From JAYZDB01 sp036338025 (GTDB lineage Bacteria > Planctomycetota > UBA1135 > UBA2386): a DNA stretch of 36,516 nt. The position numbers were made by a program, and so were the translations under genes. Below, one piece after another: positions 14,897-23,336 of this stretch (its first letter is position 1; each line of letters starts with the position of its first letter). Location: the NCBI GenBank assembly GCA_036338025.1, contig JAYZDB010000074.1, positions 1 to 36,516 on the forward strand, given 5' to 3'. The notes beneath the pieces were generated by a model. The model was not told the origin of the DNA, did not search any database, and worked only from the letters and a program-made list of their open reading frames with translations.

Positions 14897-16444
14897 CTAG
14901 CGGGACACCTGCAGCGGTCGGCGACCGTCCACAAACACGGTGTGGGTACGCGTCTGGCCGTCATCCACCTGCGTCACGACTTCTACCAACGCCGTCCGTC
15001 GCAAGGGGATTTCAAAGGCAGCGTCGGTAGACCAGGGGAACGGCCCCTGCTGCCCGCCATCATTCCGGACCAGAACGTGGACGAACGCCGGCAGATCCTT
15101 GGCTTGTAGCACCAACTCCGGCTTGCCTGCCCCACCCATCTCGTAGAGCACAAGACGCTTCGGCGGTGTAGCTCCCGCAGGGATCGAATACTCGAGGCCG
15201 ACCAGGCCAGCCGCTTCGACCGAGATCAGGCCCCGCCGCGCCGCACCCCAGACCAGCGGCAGGGCGAACGAACCATCCCTGGCGCTGCGTCCAACCGCTG
15301 CATCCTGGATGTAGGCGGCCCCTGGCAGCAACCAGGTCCCAGCTTTCAGTACCAGACCGGTGCCGCCAGCCCGCGCCGTCAGGAAGGCCCCTTCGACAGC
15401 GCGACCTCGGGCGTCGACCACCCGACCCGCAAGCTGCCTGGCACTGCCGCCGTGCAGGACACAGCGAACTTCAAAACGGTCCATCACGAGTTCTTCGGAC
15501 AGCACCGTCGGGCCAGCCGGGTGCTGGACCATCAAGCGAATACGAACCCCCCACGGCAGGCCCTCGATGCTCACCGAGCCATCCTCGGCCACCGGCACCG
15601 GTACCACCGCCGGCAGGAACAAGGGGTAGGACAAGAGCCCGGCCTCGCGGCCTCCGGCGGGCAGAATGAAGAAACGCAGGTCTGCTGGCGCAGCGGCAGA
15701 AAAAAACCGCGCCAGCAGACGGGTGCCGCGGCGGTTCATGGTGATCGGCCGGGCATCCAGGGTCAGGCACTCACCGGCGCCGAGAATCCGGAACATCGAC
15801 GCCAGGCCCTTGGCCTGCACGACCAGTGGCATGCCATTGCCAACCGGAATCGGCTCGGTCTCGAAACCGCCGCCTTCACCGGTGGTCGCCGTGGCGCCGG
15901 CCAACCACACCTGGGCGCTGGCCAGCGGCTCGCCATCTGCATCGAGGACACGGCCGCGCACCACCCGCGCCATCCCCCGGCGAACCGGCACCACCCCGGC
16001 TTCACGACCTTTCAAGCGCACCACCCGATAGTGAGGCACCCCGCCGATTTCAAAACGCGCCAGCTGGAGACCACGCGGCTGCCTGGTCAGAGGCGTCGCC
16101 GCAGTGCCCGCGACCCAGCGCCCTGGCTCACCGCGCAGCGCCTCGCCCGCCACCAACTCGCAGCGAACCTCCGAGGCCCGGAGCCGCAAGGGCCTGGCGA
16201 TGGTCGAGAGCGTCAATTGCACCCGGGCCTGCGGCTGGCGGGTCGGCGAATCTGGGTTGGCTTCGGCGCCCGGCAGATCGGCCGCGACGAGCGCCGCGGC
16301 CGACCCCACCGCGTCATCCGGGCGCGGATAGACCTGCAGGGTGCCGGGTTCCGTGGGCTCGGCCGCATAGGCCCAGAACACCACCACGGTCGCCACGGCG
16401 AGACTCACAACCAGAACGAGGATTGGAATTCGGGGTGCGGACAC
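14897..16444 (-). CDS. Secreted/membrane-anchored protein with carboxypeptidase-regulatory-like domains
   Basis: A 515-residue protein. The best start is GTG 16444, giving MSAPRIPILVLVVSLAV and a single hydrophobic anchor (~6-26). The open frame continues to 17404, but that extension is antisense to the glycosyltransferase gene. At least two carboxypeptidase-regulatory-like (CarboxypepD_reg) beta-sandwich repeats are recognisable from RGRVLDADGEPLASAQVWLA and AGRVVDARGRAVEGAFLTAR. These small transthyretin-like domains are common in surface proteins and mostly have structural roles. No catalytic motif is visible. The linker after the anchor is rich in Glu and Pro. Divergent from the glycosyltransferase operon. 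Function unknown. Confidence 0.72.
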   Translation of the reverse strand: MSAPRIPILVLVVSLAVATVVVFWAYAAEPTEPGTLQVYPRPDDAVGSAAALVAADLPGAEANPDSPTRQPQARVQLTLSTIARPLRLRASEVRCELVAGEALRGEPGRWVAGTAATPLTRQPRGLQLARFEIGGVPHYRVVRLKGREAGVVPVRRGMARVVRGRVLDADGEPLASAQVWLAGATATTGEGGGFETEPIPVGNGMPLVVQAKGLASMFRILGAGECLTLDARPITMNRRGTRLLARFFSAAAPADLRFFILPAGGREAGLLSYPLFLPAVVPVPVAEDGSVSIEGLPWGVRIRLMVQHPAGPTVLSEELVMDRFEVRCVLHGGSARQLAGRVVDARGRAVEGAFLTARAGGTGLVLKAGTWLLPGAAYIQDAAVGRSARDGSFALPLVWGAARRGLISVEAAGLVGLEYSIPAGATPPKRLVLYEMGGAGKPELVLQAKDLPAFVHVLVRNDGGQQGPFPWSTDAAFEIPLRRTALVEVVTQVDDGQTRTHTVFVDGRRPLQVSR

Positions 16445-16633
16445 AGGATGGAGAAGGATATCCCATGGCGAGGAAATCTCCCTGCCAAGGTTCGCCGGAC
16501 CCGACAGCAAGGCTCCACAGTGGGGTATTTCACTGGCGACATTCCCAGCTAGTCTGCCAGACAATCCCTGGTAACCCGTCCAAGGGTCATTCCCGCTTCC
16601 TACCCCCCTCGTATCGGTGTATCGATAGTGGCC

Positions 16634-17722
16634 ATGAGTATGCGCGTCGGGATCGACTACCGCCCTGCCCTGCTCCAAAGTGCCGGGATTGGACGCTGTG
16701 TACGGGAACTCTGTCGAGCGCTGGCCGAAATCCACAGCCTCGACCTGCACCTGTTCGGACACAGCTTCGCACGGGCCCGCCGCCGGGATCCCCTGCCGGT
16801 CGGATCCCAGCTGCACCGCCTGCCGATCCCCGGCCGTTCCCTGCCGTTCCTGGCCCGCTGCGGCCTGGACGCTGGCGGTCTGGCCGGTCGAGCGGAGGTA
16901 TTCCACTGGACCGACTACATCCACCCACCGGTTGCCGGGGCCGCCACCGTGCTGACCATTCACGACCTCGCGATGGCCACCGATCCGATTTTCCACGGCG
17001 GTGCGACGGAGTTGATGCTGGCACGGTGTCGGGTCGCGGCCGAACGGAGCGCGCGAGTGATCTGCCCGACCCAGGCCACCGCCGACCAGGTATTCGCCGA
17101 GTTCGACTTGCCGCGCAACAAGATCGAGGTCATCCCGTTCGGCTGTGATCACGTGACGGCAACGGGTGCCAGGCGACCGATCGCGGAGGACTACATCGTC
17201 ATGGTAGGGACCGTCGAACCGCGCAAGAACCACCGCAACCTGCTGCTCGCGTACGAGGGACTCCCTACACCTCGACCGCGCCTGCTCGTCCTCGGACGCC
17301 GCGGATGGCAGTCTGATGACGTCGTTGCGGCGCTGACTGACACCGACGGCGTAACCTGGATCGATGACTTGTCCGACCAACAACTGGTCCGTTACGTCGA
17401 ACATGCGCTAGCGCTGGTCTATCCCTCGTTCCTGGAGGGATTCGGATTCCCACCCCTGGAGGCGATGGTGTTGGGCACACCGGTATTGGCGGGCGATACA
17501 CCGGCACTCCGTGAAGTGCTGGGCGAAGCCGCGCAGTTTTGTGACCCCCACGACGTCGACAGCATCCAGCGCGAGTTGGGAGAACTGCTGCGCAACGCTG
17601 AACTACGCGACGAACTTCGCAAACGAGGATTGCGACAAGCCGCTGGGTATTCCTGGCGCAGCTGCGCCGAGCGGCACGCCGACCTCTACCGACGGAGTTC
17701 GCAGGCGGTCACCGCAAGATGA
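16634..17722 (+). CDS. Glycosyltransferase family 4
   Basis: A 362-residue GT-B enzyme with a retaining GT4 C-terminal domain. The N-terminal half starts MSMRVGIDYRPALLQSAGIG with the acceptor-side GIGR loop. The donor-binding half has MVGTVEPRKNHRNLL (~195-209), WIDDLSDQQLVRYV, and the E-x7-E motif in FLEGFGFPPLEAMVLGTPV. It transfers sugar from a nucleotide-sugar to an unknown acceptor, most often in cell-surface polysaccharide, lipid or glycoprotein synthesis. I chose ATG 16634; GTG 16628 and ATG 16640 are close alternatives and no clear ribosome site decides among them. The next gene overlaps by four bases. Confidence 0.88.
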   Translation: MSMRVGIDYRPALLQSAGIGRCVRELCRALAEIHSLDLHLFGHSFARARRRDPLPVGSQLHRLPIPGRSLPFLARCGLDAGGLAGRAEVFHWTDYIHPPVAGAATVLTIHDLAMATDPIFHGGATELMLARCRVAAERSARVICPTQATADQVFAEFDLPRNKIEVIPFGCDHVTATGARRPIAEDYIVMVGTVEPRKNHRNLLLAYEGLPTPRPRLLVLGRRGWQSDDVVAALTDTDGVTWIDDLSDQQLVRYVEHALALVYPSFLEGFGFPPLEAMVLGTPVLAGDTPALREVLGEAAQFCDPHDVDSIQRELGELLRNAELRDELRKRGLRQAAGYSWRSCAERHADLYRRSSQAVTAR

Positions 17723-18744
17723 TGACCCCGATCGTGTTCGACGGCAGTGTGCTCGGTGCGGGTCCCCTGACCGGGGTTGGTGGCTCGTTCCTGTCCTCCC
17801 TCGAAGCCTACGTCCCCATCGCAGAGCAGCCGTGCGTACTGCTGTTGCCGCAAGTCGGGGCCGACGCCGAGGCGATCCGCGGGCGGATCCCCGACCTGCG
17901 GGTCGAACGCGTGCTGCCGGGCGGTTGGATCCGGCGTCGACGCTGCCTGCGACGCTTCACGCGCCAGACCAACGCGGTGTTGTTTCACGCGCCGGTGGTC
18001 GCCCTGCCAGGCCGTCTAGCCTGTCCAGCGGTGGCGACCGTCCACGACCTGCCCTGGTTGCATCCCGAACTCCGTGGCGAACCCGGCACACGCTGGAGCC
18101 AACGGCTCGCACTACGCCGGGCGCTGCGGACCGCCGACGCTTTGATCGTGCCCTCAGAAGCCACCCGTCGGGATCTTCTTCGATCCTCGCGCTGCAATCC
18201 ACGCGTCGAAGTGATTCGTCATGGAGTCTCCTGGCCCACCGAGGCGGCGGCCGACAGCACACCGGACCGTCCGTTCCTGGTGCTGGGCGACAACCGTCCG
18301 CGCAAGAACCTCGGCCGGCTACGCGCGGCCCACGCGATCGCCAGGTCGCGCTGCGCGGACCTGCCGGCACTCCGGTTCATCGGCCCCGACCACGACTACG
18401 TCGGCGAGGCGGAGAAATGGTCAATCCTTCGGTCCTCACGAGCCTTGCTGCACGTCGCCTTGTTCGAGGGATTCGGGCTGCCGGTACTGGAGGCATTCGC
18501 CCACGGTGTGCCGGTGGTGTGTGGCAATCAGAGCAGCCTGCCCGAACTGGCGGGCGAAGCAGCGCTGGCGGTAGACCCCCACAATGTCGACGCGATCGCC
18601 GAAGCAATGATCCAGCTGCATCGTGATGCCGGGCTGCGTGCAAAACTCCGCGAACGGGGACGTCGACGTGCTCAAGAGCTGACACCTGCCCAGAGCGCGG
18701 CGGGCTGGCTGCGCCTGCACACGGACTTGATCGCGGGGCGCTAG
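17719..18744 (+). CDS. Glycosyltransferase family 4 (second, more divergent)
   Basis: A 341-residue GT-B protein paralogous to the gene before it. The donor half is clear: LVLGDNRPRKNLGRL, LRFIGPDHDYVGEAEKW and the E-x7-E motif in LFEGFGLPVLEAFAHGVPV. The N-terminal acceptor half is shorter and less typical (VFDGSVLGAGPLTGVGGSFL). The overlap ATGA with the previous stop indicates translational coupling, so the two probably act in the same pathway. The products may work in sequence on a surface glycan or a glycolipid. No polymerase, flippase or lipid-carrier gene is present here. Converges with the FHA gene across 30 bp. Confidence 0.85.
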   Translation: MMTPIVFDGSVLGAGPLTGVGGSFLSSLEAYVPIAEQPCVLLLPQVGADAEAIRGRIPDLRVERVLPGGWIRRRRCLRRFTRQTNAVLFHAPVVALPGRLACPAVATVHDLPWLHPELRGEPGTRWSQRLALRRALRTADALIVPSEATRRDLLRSSRCNPRVEVIRHGVSWPTEAAADSTPDRPFLVLGDNRPRKNLGRLRAAHAIARSRCADLPALRFIGPDHDYVGEAEKWSILRSSRALLHVALFEGFGLPVLEAFAHGVPVVCGNQSSLPELAGEAALAVDPHNVDAIAEAMIQLHRDAGLRAKLRERGRRRAQELTPAQSAAGWLRLHTDLIAGR

Positions 18745-18774
18745 GGTGGCAAGCGCTGGTCTACCGCGCAGCCG

Positions 18775-19536
18775 TCACCACGAAGCGGTCAACTGCATGG
18801 CCAGATAGAACAGCAGGCCAGCCACCGCCAGGGCGACCAGGAACATCACGATCCGCTGCAGTTGCGACATCTGACCAAGGTCGTGACCAAAGAACCCGGC
18901 CTTGTCCTCGACCTTCTGAAACTGCAGCACACCGCCAGCCCGGGCCGACGCCGGATCTTGCGCGGGAGTACTCCTGGTCTTCTTGCCAGGTTCAGGCAGG
19001 GTGCGCTTGACCACCACCACGTCGTCATCGGCAAACTCGAGCACCTCGTCTTCGGGCTCCGATGCGGCGGGCGGCCCCGGCTGAGGTGGCTGGCGAACCT
19101 CGACCTCCCGCGGGGCCACGTCAGGGGGCTCGGCCGCTGCTGGCGGCACCGCGGGGGCTGGCGCAACCTGCGGTTGGGCCGGCGGCGTTGGCGCTGACGG
19201 ATCGTCACCGAACAGGTCATCGCCGCCGCCAAGGTCGGAGGCTGGTGCCGCCCCGGTGGCAGCACGTTCCGCGTAGGTGATCGATGTCTTGCCGATCAGG
19301 ATGAGGTCCCCGTTGCGCAACATACGCCGGGTGATGTCCTTGCCGTTGAGCTTGGTGCCGTTGCTGCTCTCGAGGTCTTCGATCTCCACGACGCCGCGCT
19401 GGGAAATGAACCGCGCGTGGCGGCGCGAGGCCTTGGAGTCCGCGATGACAACGTGGCAGCCCTTGACCCGACCCAGGACCATGCCGTCTTCGATCTCGAT
19501 CTCGGTGCCATCAGGCATTAACAGGAATGCAGCCAC
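18775..19536 (-). CDS. FHA-domain protein with C-terminal transmembrane anchor
   Basis: A 253-residue protein starting at GTG 19536, supported by AAAGGA eight bases upstream, one of the few good ribosome sites in the window. Residues ~1-90 are an FHA domain, a phosphothreonine-binding module, with the conserved GR (22-23), SxxRRH (37-40), SSNGT (57-61) and NG (64-65). A long Pro/Ala-rich linker (~95-175) and an acidic block (DEVLEFADDDVVVVKR) follow. The protein ends in a transmembrane helix (IVMFLVALAVAGLLFYLAM). It probably presents the FHA domain on the cytoplasmic face and binds partners phosphorylated by a Ser/Thr kinase that is not in this window. It diverges from the ABC ATPase gene (91-bp gap). 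Confidence 0.9.
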   Translation of the reverse strand: MAAFLLMPDGTEIEIEDGMVLGRVKGCHVVIADSKASRRHARFISQRGVVEIEDLESSNGTKLNGKDITRRMLRNGDLILIGKTSITYAERAATGAAPASDLGGGDDLFGDDPSAPTPPAQPQVAPAPAVPPAAAEPPDVAPREVEVRQPPQPGPPAASEPEDEVLEFADDDVVVVKRTLPEPGKKTRSTPAQDPASARAGGVLQFQKVEDKAGFFGHDLGQMSQLQRIVMFLVALAVAGLLFYLAMQLTASW

Positions 19537-19627
19537 GTGGGTTTCCTTTCGAAGCGTCGGAAGCGGGGCGAAGCGCTGGCGGGCGGCCAGCCCTTCTGGA
19601 AAGATAGCACGAGACCCGAGTGGCCCC

Positions 19628-20502
<875 letters not shown>

Positions 20503-20506
<4 letters not shown>

Positions 20507-21576
20507 TCATCTTCTGGCACAGTTGCCGGGACACGCTGCGCAGCCTCCTGCTGCCGTTCCTCGGCTGCCTGGTCGCTGGCGGCCTTGCGATCACCCTGCT
20601 GACAAGCAGTGCCGACTCCCAGGTCCAGTCCTACAGCGGCTCCTGGTTACACCTGCCAGCTCTCTTGCTGGCAGCCACCGGGCTGGCGGCCGCGGTCGAC
20701 AGCTGGCCGCTATTCAGCAGGGACCGGCCGGGGCAGGGCTGGCTGCAACGCATCGAAAACCAACCGACCCACGGCTGTGTGGCAGCAGCACTCGGATCCG
20801 CCACGGCGCTCGGGCTCGGACTGTCCGCCGTCGGGATGCTGTTCGCCCTGACACTTGTGCTCGCCAACGCGGCCCCGGAACCACTCGCTGCCCGGGTCAC
20901 GTTCGAAGCAAAATCGTCATCTGGCTTCCTCGCGCCGAACCAGTCGGTGCTGCGATTCGAGACCAGCCAGGAGGCCGCCATCGGGCGGCTGGTCATCCGA
21001 CCGACACCGCTCTATCTACCTGGACAGACGGCACCCGTCGATTTGACGGTGCATGGCGACGGCCAGATCTTGCACCAGGGCGTGCTGTCCAACCTGGGCG
21101 ACCGGATCGACTTGAAACTGGATCCCCCGAGGAGACTCCGGGTTGTCGAACTCCGCCGGCATGCCGGGCGGGGTGGAGTCCTGCGGGTATCCCGTGAGGA
21201 CATCGAGGGCCTGGCACCAAGCGGCATCCCGACCTGGGTCAATGGCCTGCTGGCGAGCCTGAGCTACCTGCTACCAGCCGCCCTCGGCCTCGCGATCATG
21301 GTGCTCGGTCACCACCGCCTGAGTCTGTCGGTGAACGTCACCGCCGGACTGGCAGTGATGCTGGTGGCGACACTGACCGAGCTGACTCCCAACGGCCACG
21401 CAATTGCCGCATTCGCCCGTGGCCACTGGCTGGGGGGCGAGGAACTCGGCAGCGGAGTTCTGCTGACGCTGGCTACGGTGGCAGGGATCCTGGCGCTCGC
21501 ATGGCTTCCGGGCAGAATGGGTGGTAACGGACAAGCATGGCACAGTTCTTCACCAGCCTCCTCGCCGCGGCCCTGA
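20503..21576 (+). CDS. ABC transporter membrane subunit with extracytoplasmic insertion
   Basis: A 357-residue polytopic protein. I see about six transmembrane stretches: ~14-34, ~47-66, ~92-120, then after a long soluble segment ~235-255, ~262-285 and ~310-335. The segment between the third and fourth helix (~121-230) is a ~110-residue domain of beta character (for example QEAAIGRLVIRPTPLYLPGQ, DLTVHGDGQILHQGVL). It should lie outside the cytoplasm and is unlike a standard ABC-2 permease. The N-terminus overlaps the ATPase gene by 4 bases, so the two genes very likely make one transporter. A next small gene overlaps its end. Family membership is inferred from context more than sequence. Confidence 0.7.
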
Positions 21577-22325
21577 TGGTGGGCGGAGCCCTGCTCCGTC
21601 CTCCCTGTCAGACCCTGCCCACCACCGGCCGCCACCTGGTCCGTCCGCTGGTTCTGCCGTTCTTGTGGCGAAGCCTCCAGGAGGCCAGGCACCAGGGTGG
21701 AATCGACGAGTACGTGGCCAAGGGCCGCATGGTGATGCAATTCGTGCCGGAGTGGAGCACCGGCCACGTCCACCTCGCCAGCCGACTGGCCTACGAAGGA
21801 CTGCGGGACGCCCAGGATCCCGCGCTTGCCCTGGATCGGCTGTGGGCTGGAATGCAACTGCTCGAAGGAGCCATGCAGCAACACCCGCAGGGCTCAGAGG
21901 CCTACTTGAGAGCCGCCGTGGCCATCCTCTACGTCCAGTGCAACAGGCATCCCAAACTGGCGGAGGCCTTCACCCGACGCCTGGGCAACCCCTTCAAGCT
22001 GGCCGAAAGCTACCTACGAAGAATCCCGCGGTTTGCCGAGTCGGCGTTCCTGCAGGATGAGATTCCATTCCTGGTAATCGACGGCATGCCCCACGAGATC
22101 CTGCTATCTGGCGCCAATTGGCGACAGGTCGCGCTCCGCAACACCAGCACCGCCATGGAGTTGTTGGCAAAAGTCCGGAACCAGGATCTCACCGCACCGT
22201 GGCACCGATCGATGGCAAGCCTCGACAGCTATTTGCGGGGTTCCAACGACATATCGCTGCGCGACCTTGCGGCTGACCCCCGACTGGCGAAGATCGTCCT
22301 GGCCTTGAGCGCCCGGGTTCGCTGA
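21537..22325 (+). CDS. Membrane-anchored TPR-like/helical protein, ABC transporter-linked
   Basis: A 262-residue protein with an N-terminal hydrophobic stretch (FFTSLLAAALMVGGALLR, ~4-21) and otherwise amphipathic helices that look like degenerate TPR repeats (~60-180, for example LALDRLWAGMQLLEGAM, EAYLRAAVAILYVQ, RLGNPFKLAESYLR). It overlaps the previous gene by 40 bases from ATG 21537; ATG 21576, in a TGATG overlap with that gene's stop, is an alternative that would remove the first 13 residues of the hydrophobic segment. Likely a helper or substrate-handling subunit of the ABC module, by position only. I do not recognise a named family. Confidence 0.62.
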   Translation: MAQFFTSLLAAALMVGGALLRPPCQTLPTTGRHLVRPLVLPFLWRSLQEARHQGGIDEYVAKGRMVMQFVPEWSTGHVHLASRLAYEGLRDAQDPALALDRLWAGMQLLEGAMQQHPQGSEAYLRAAVAILYVQCNRHPKLAEAFTRRLGNPFKLAESYLRRIPRFAESAFLQDEIPFLVIDGMPHEILLSGANWRQVALRNTSTAMELLAKVRNQDLTAPWHRSMASLDSYLRGSNDISLRDLAADPRLAKIVLALSARVR

Positions 22326-22342
22326 ATCAAGCAAGCAACTGT

Positions 22343-23155
22343 ATGCCCGAGTGGCTGATAGAACTGGTGAGCGAGCATCCCAGCTACACCTATGTAGCGG
22401 TGGGACTCGTCTTCGTCCTGTGTGGGGTCGGGCTGCCACTGCCCGAAGAGATCGTGCTCATCTCGGCGGGCTACCTCTGCTACCTGGGCCACTCTGAGTA
22501 CTGGGTCATGACCGGGGTCTGTACCGGGGCAATCCTGGTCGGTGATCTCGTGCCCTTCCTGGCCGGCCGGGCATTTGGTCCCAGGTTGTTACGGCTGCGG
22601 TGGATGCGCTTCATCATCAACCGTGAGCGGCTGGCCATGTTCGACCGCTGGTTCCGCCGCCGCGGCGACCTGGTGGTGGTGATCGCCCGCTTCATCCCTG
22701 GCCTGCGGGTGGTGGCATTCTTCACCGGCGGGACGATGCGGATGCGGTGGTTACGCTTCCTGATCCTCGACGGCTGCGGGATCATCCTGGTAACTCCCAC
22801 ACTGGTGTTCGTCGGCTGGCACTTCGGTGACAAGATCGAAGAGACGATCCTCGCGCTGCGCCAGATCGAGCGGTCGATCCTGGTGATCGTGGTGAGCGCC
22901 ACGACGCTGCTGGTCAGCTGGTACTGGCTACGGCGCCGCACCCGGCGCAGCCAGCTGGTCGGAGAGCCACGCGAGACCTACGTCGAACAATCCCCCGACC
23001 CCCGTCCCAGCGAGGCCAAGGCCGTGGTCGCCAGGCCGGCGCCCAACGAGAAGGGCGGCGAATCGGAAAACCCCGGCCCTAATGGCACAGGCCCCAAAGG
23101 CATCGGCGAGTCCCCAGGTCAGGGTGCGGGGAAACCACCTGACATGCCCCTCTAG
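22343..23155 (+). CDS. DedA-family membrane protein
   Basis: A 270-residue DedA (SNARE-associated/VTT domain) protein. The family signature is visible: the GLPLPEEIVLISAGYLCYLG opening, the F/YxxxR motif region RFIPGLRVVAFFTGGTMRM and flanking helices. Members are required for membrane phospholipid balance, polyprenyl-phosphate recycling or proton-motive force. The last ~65 residues are a disordered, Pro/Gly/Asn-rich cytoplasmic tail (for example GESENPGPNGTGPKGIGESP) not usual for DedA. It begins 17 bp after the helical-protein gene, so it is probably the last gene of the ABC module. A GC-rich hairpin follows about 75 bp after the stop. Confidence 0.9.
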   Translation: MPEWLIELVSEHPSYTYVAVGLVFVLCGVGLPLPEEIVLISAGYLCYLGHSEYWVMTGVCTGAILVGDLVPFLAGRAFGPRLLRLRWMRFIINRERLAMFDRWFRRRGDLVVVIARFIPGLRVVAFFTGGTMRMRWLRFLILDGCGIILVTPTLVFVGWHFGDKIEETILALRQIERSILVIVVSATTLLVSWYWLRRRTRRSQLVGEPRETYVEQSPDPRPSEAKAVVARPAPNEKGGESENPGPNGTGPKGIGESPGQGAGKPPDMPL

Positions 23156-23230
23156 GGGGTTCTGAGCGCCAGGCAGAAGAATGAAATTCGGCGTCGGCAG
23201 CCAGCGTCGCCTAGTTCCTTGGAACAGACC

Positions 23231-23256
23231 GGGCCGATCGTTATGGTTCCCGGCCC
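23231..23256 (+). terminator. Possible terminator between dedA-like gene and hppA
   Basis: GGGCCG (23231-23236) can pair with CGGCCC (23251-23256) around a 14-base loop, followed by TCTCCCATCCC with no real T run. It sits about 75 bases after the DedA stop and 80 before the hppA start. A stronger palindrome GTTCC-TT-GGAAC lies at 23214-23225. Moderate evidence for a weak terminator or leader structure. Confidence 0.35.
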
Positions 23257-23336
23257 TCTCCCATCCCGCAGGCTGGCGAAATCCCGGTTTGCGGTCCTTT
23301 TGCTCCCATCTCCAGTAGGCAGAGCGGCCCAGATTT

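Noticed and set aside
15826..17148. 440-codon open frame on the plus strand, rich in Pro and Arg
   Set aside because: It overlaps both the secreted-protein gene and the glycosyltransferase in other frames and has composition typical of shadow frames.
16445..17404. Upstream extension of the secreted carboxypeptidase-regulatory-like gene
   Set aside because: It is antisense to the glycosyltransferase; the hydrophobic anchor follows GTG 16444.
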